Source: Roseovarius bejariae (GTDB lineage: Bacteria; Pseudomonadota; Alphaproteobacteria; Rhodobacterales; Rhodobacteraceae). Taken from it: DNA of 64,000 bases. The first letter of the stretch is position 1. Each line of letters starts with the position of its first letter. The translations under genes and the position numbers were made by a program. Of the stretch, positions 63,458 through 64,000 are shown piece by piece. Location of the stretch: contig NZ_SZWE01000002.1 of NCBI RefSeq assembly GCF_009669325.1, forward strand, positions 372,001 through 436,000. Reading direction: 5' to 3'. The notes beneath the pieces were generated by a model that ran no database searches, was not told where the DNA came from, and saw only the letters and a program-made list of their open reading frames with translations.

Positions 63458-64000
63458 ATGACCGAGCGTGGCGAGACAGAGATTCACCCCTCGGCGATTG
63501 TCGAGGAGGGGGCGCAGATCGGGCAGGGGTGCCGGATCGGGCCGTTTTGCCATGTCGGGCCGGAGGTGCGGCTTGGCGATGGGGTCGAGTTGAAAAGCCA
63601 CGTTGTGGTGAGCGGCGAGACGGTCATGGGCGAGGATTGCATGGTCTTTCCCTTTGCCTGTATCGGGGAAATCCCGCAGGACCTGAAGTTCAAGGGCGAA
63701 AAGACCCGGCTTGAGATTGGCGCGCGAAACCGTATCCGCGAGCATGTGACGATGAACGCCGGCACCGAGGGCGGCGGCGGCGTGACCCGCGTGGGCGACG
63801 ATGGGTTGTTCATGGCGGGCTGTCACGTGGCGCATGACGTGCAGTTGGGCAACCGGGTGATCGTGGTGAACAACGCCGCCCTTGCCGGGCATTGTATCGT
63901 GGAAGACGATGTGATCATCGGTGGCTTGTCGGGCGTGCATCAATTCGTGCGGATCGGTCAGGGCGCGATCATCGGTGCGGTGACCATGGTGACCAACGAT
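63458..64000 (+). CDS. lpxA: UDP-N-acetylglucosamine acyltransferase LpxA, 3' truncated by the window edge
   Basis: The first 181 residues of LpxA are present. It transfers 3-hydroxyacyl chains to UDP-GlcNAc, the first lipid A step. The left-handed parallel beta-helix hexapeptides are clear (IHPSAIVEEGAQIGQGCRIG, VVVSGETVMGEDCMVFPFAC), followed by IGEIPQDLKFKGE, the RIREHVTMNAGTE loop with the catalytic-site His region, and CHVAHDVQLGNRVIVVNNAA with the essential His (AHD). The ATG at 63458 sits 5 bp after fabZ. The C-terminal helical domain lies beyond the window. Confidence 0.95.
   Translation, partial: MTERGETEIHPSAIVEEGAQIGQGCRIGPFCHVGPEVRLGDGVELKSHVVVSGETVMGEDCMVFPFACIGEIPQDLKFKGEKTRLEIGARNRIREHVTMNAGTEGGGGVTRVGDDGLFMAGCHVAHDVQLGNRVIVVNNAALAGHCIVEDDVIIGGLSGVHQFVRIGQGAIIGAVTMVTND

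Overview
The window looks like chromosome of a marine-type alphaproteobacterium of the order Rhodobacterales (Roseobacter/Rhodobacter relatives). Evidence: high GC, a DUF4167 protein beside prfA-prmC, an RSP_2648-type PIN protein, a CckA-type hybrid kinase preceded by a perfect CtrA box, a GAAC-N7-GAAC SOS box at recA, a VPLPA-CTERM-like exported protein, and the gene order rsmA-pdxA-surA-lptD-lptG-lptF | pepA-holC. No rRNA, tRNA, CRISPR array or intact mobile element was seen. Both ends cut genes: a DUF6778-like protein on the left and lpxA on the right.

Layout. 1-9.6 kb: RNA methyltransferase, PIN protein, M48 protease, MazG, M20 amidohydrolase, agmatinase, prfA-prmC, DUF4167. 9.6-17.1 kb (minus): rsmA-pdxA-surA-lptD-lptG-lptF, tightly overlapping. 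17.2-19.8 kb (plus): pepA, holC, coaD. 19.8-27 kb (minus): two GAPDH paralogues flank a PepSY/cytochrome b/membrane LuxR operon; upstream of the second gap lies a malyl-CoA lyase/malate-CoA ligase operon. 27-29 kb: a lower-GC insertion-like stretch with an exported thrombospondin-C-like protein. 29-31.1 kb: serine-glyoxylate aminotransferase and a divergent LuxR-type regulator with a degenerate receiver. 31.1-35 kb: DUF805 protein, second ureohydrolase, nitronate monooxygenase-like flavoprotein. 35-45.4 kb: guaB, an RsmB-like methyltransferase, cckA, a sulfotransferase-like gene, recA, alaS, DUF1330. 45.4-54 kb: exported HExxH protein, typA, GNAT protein, ssb, lytic transglycosylase, Tat solute-binding protein with AraC regulator, miaA. 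54.2-64 kb: the envelope/translation cluster pyrH-frr-uppS-cdsA-dxr-rseP-bamA-skp-fabZ-lpxA.

Most of the window is housekeeping: translation (prfA, prmC, frr, alaS, typA), lipopolysaccharide transport and outer-membrane assembly (surA, lptD/F/G, bamA, skp, lpxA), and DNA repair (recA, ssb). The accessory interest is in central carbon metabolism. A nearly identical 21-bp palindrome sits about 120 bp upstream of both the malyl-CoA lyase operon and sgaA. Both gap genes carry a GTTAGCGCTAAC-type operator, and they differ at the residues that set NAD/NADP preference. A regularly spaced CGTACG multi-site element occurs upstream of the M48 protease and between miaA and pyrH. Three short membrane-protein genes were also found by direct translation.
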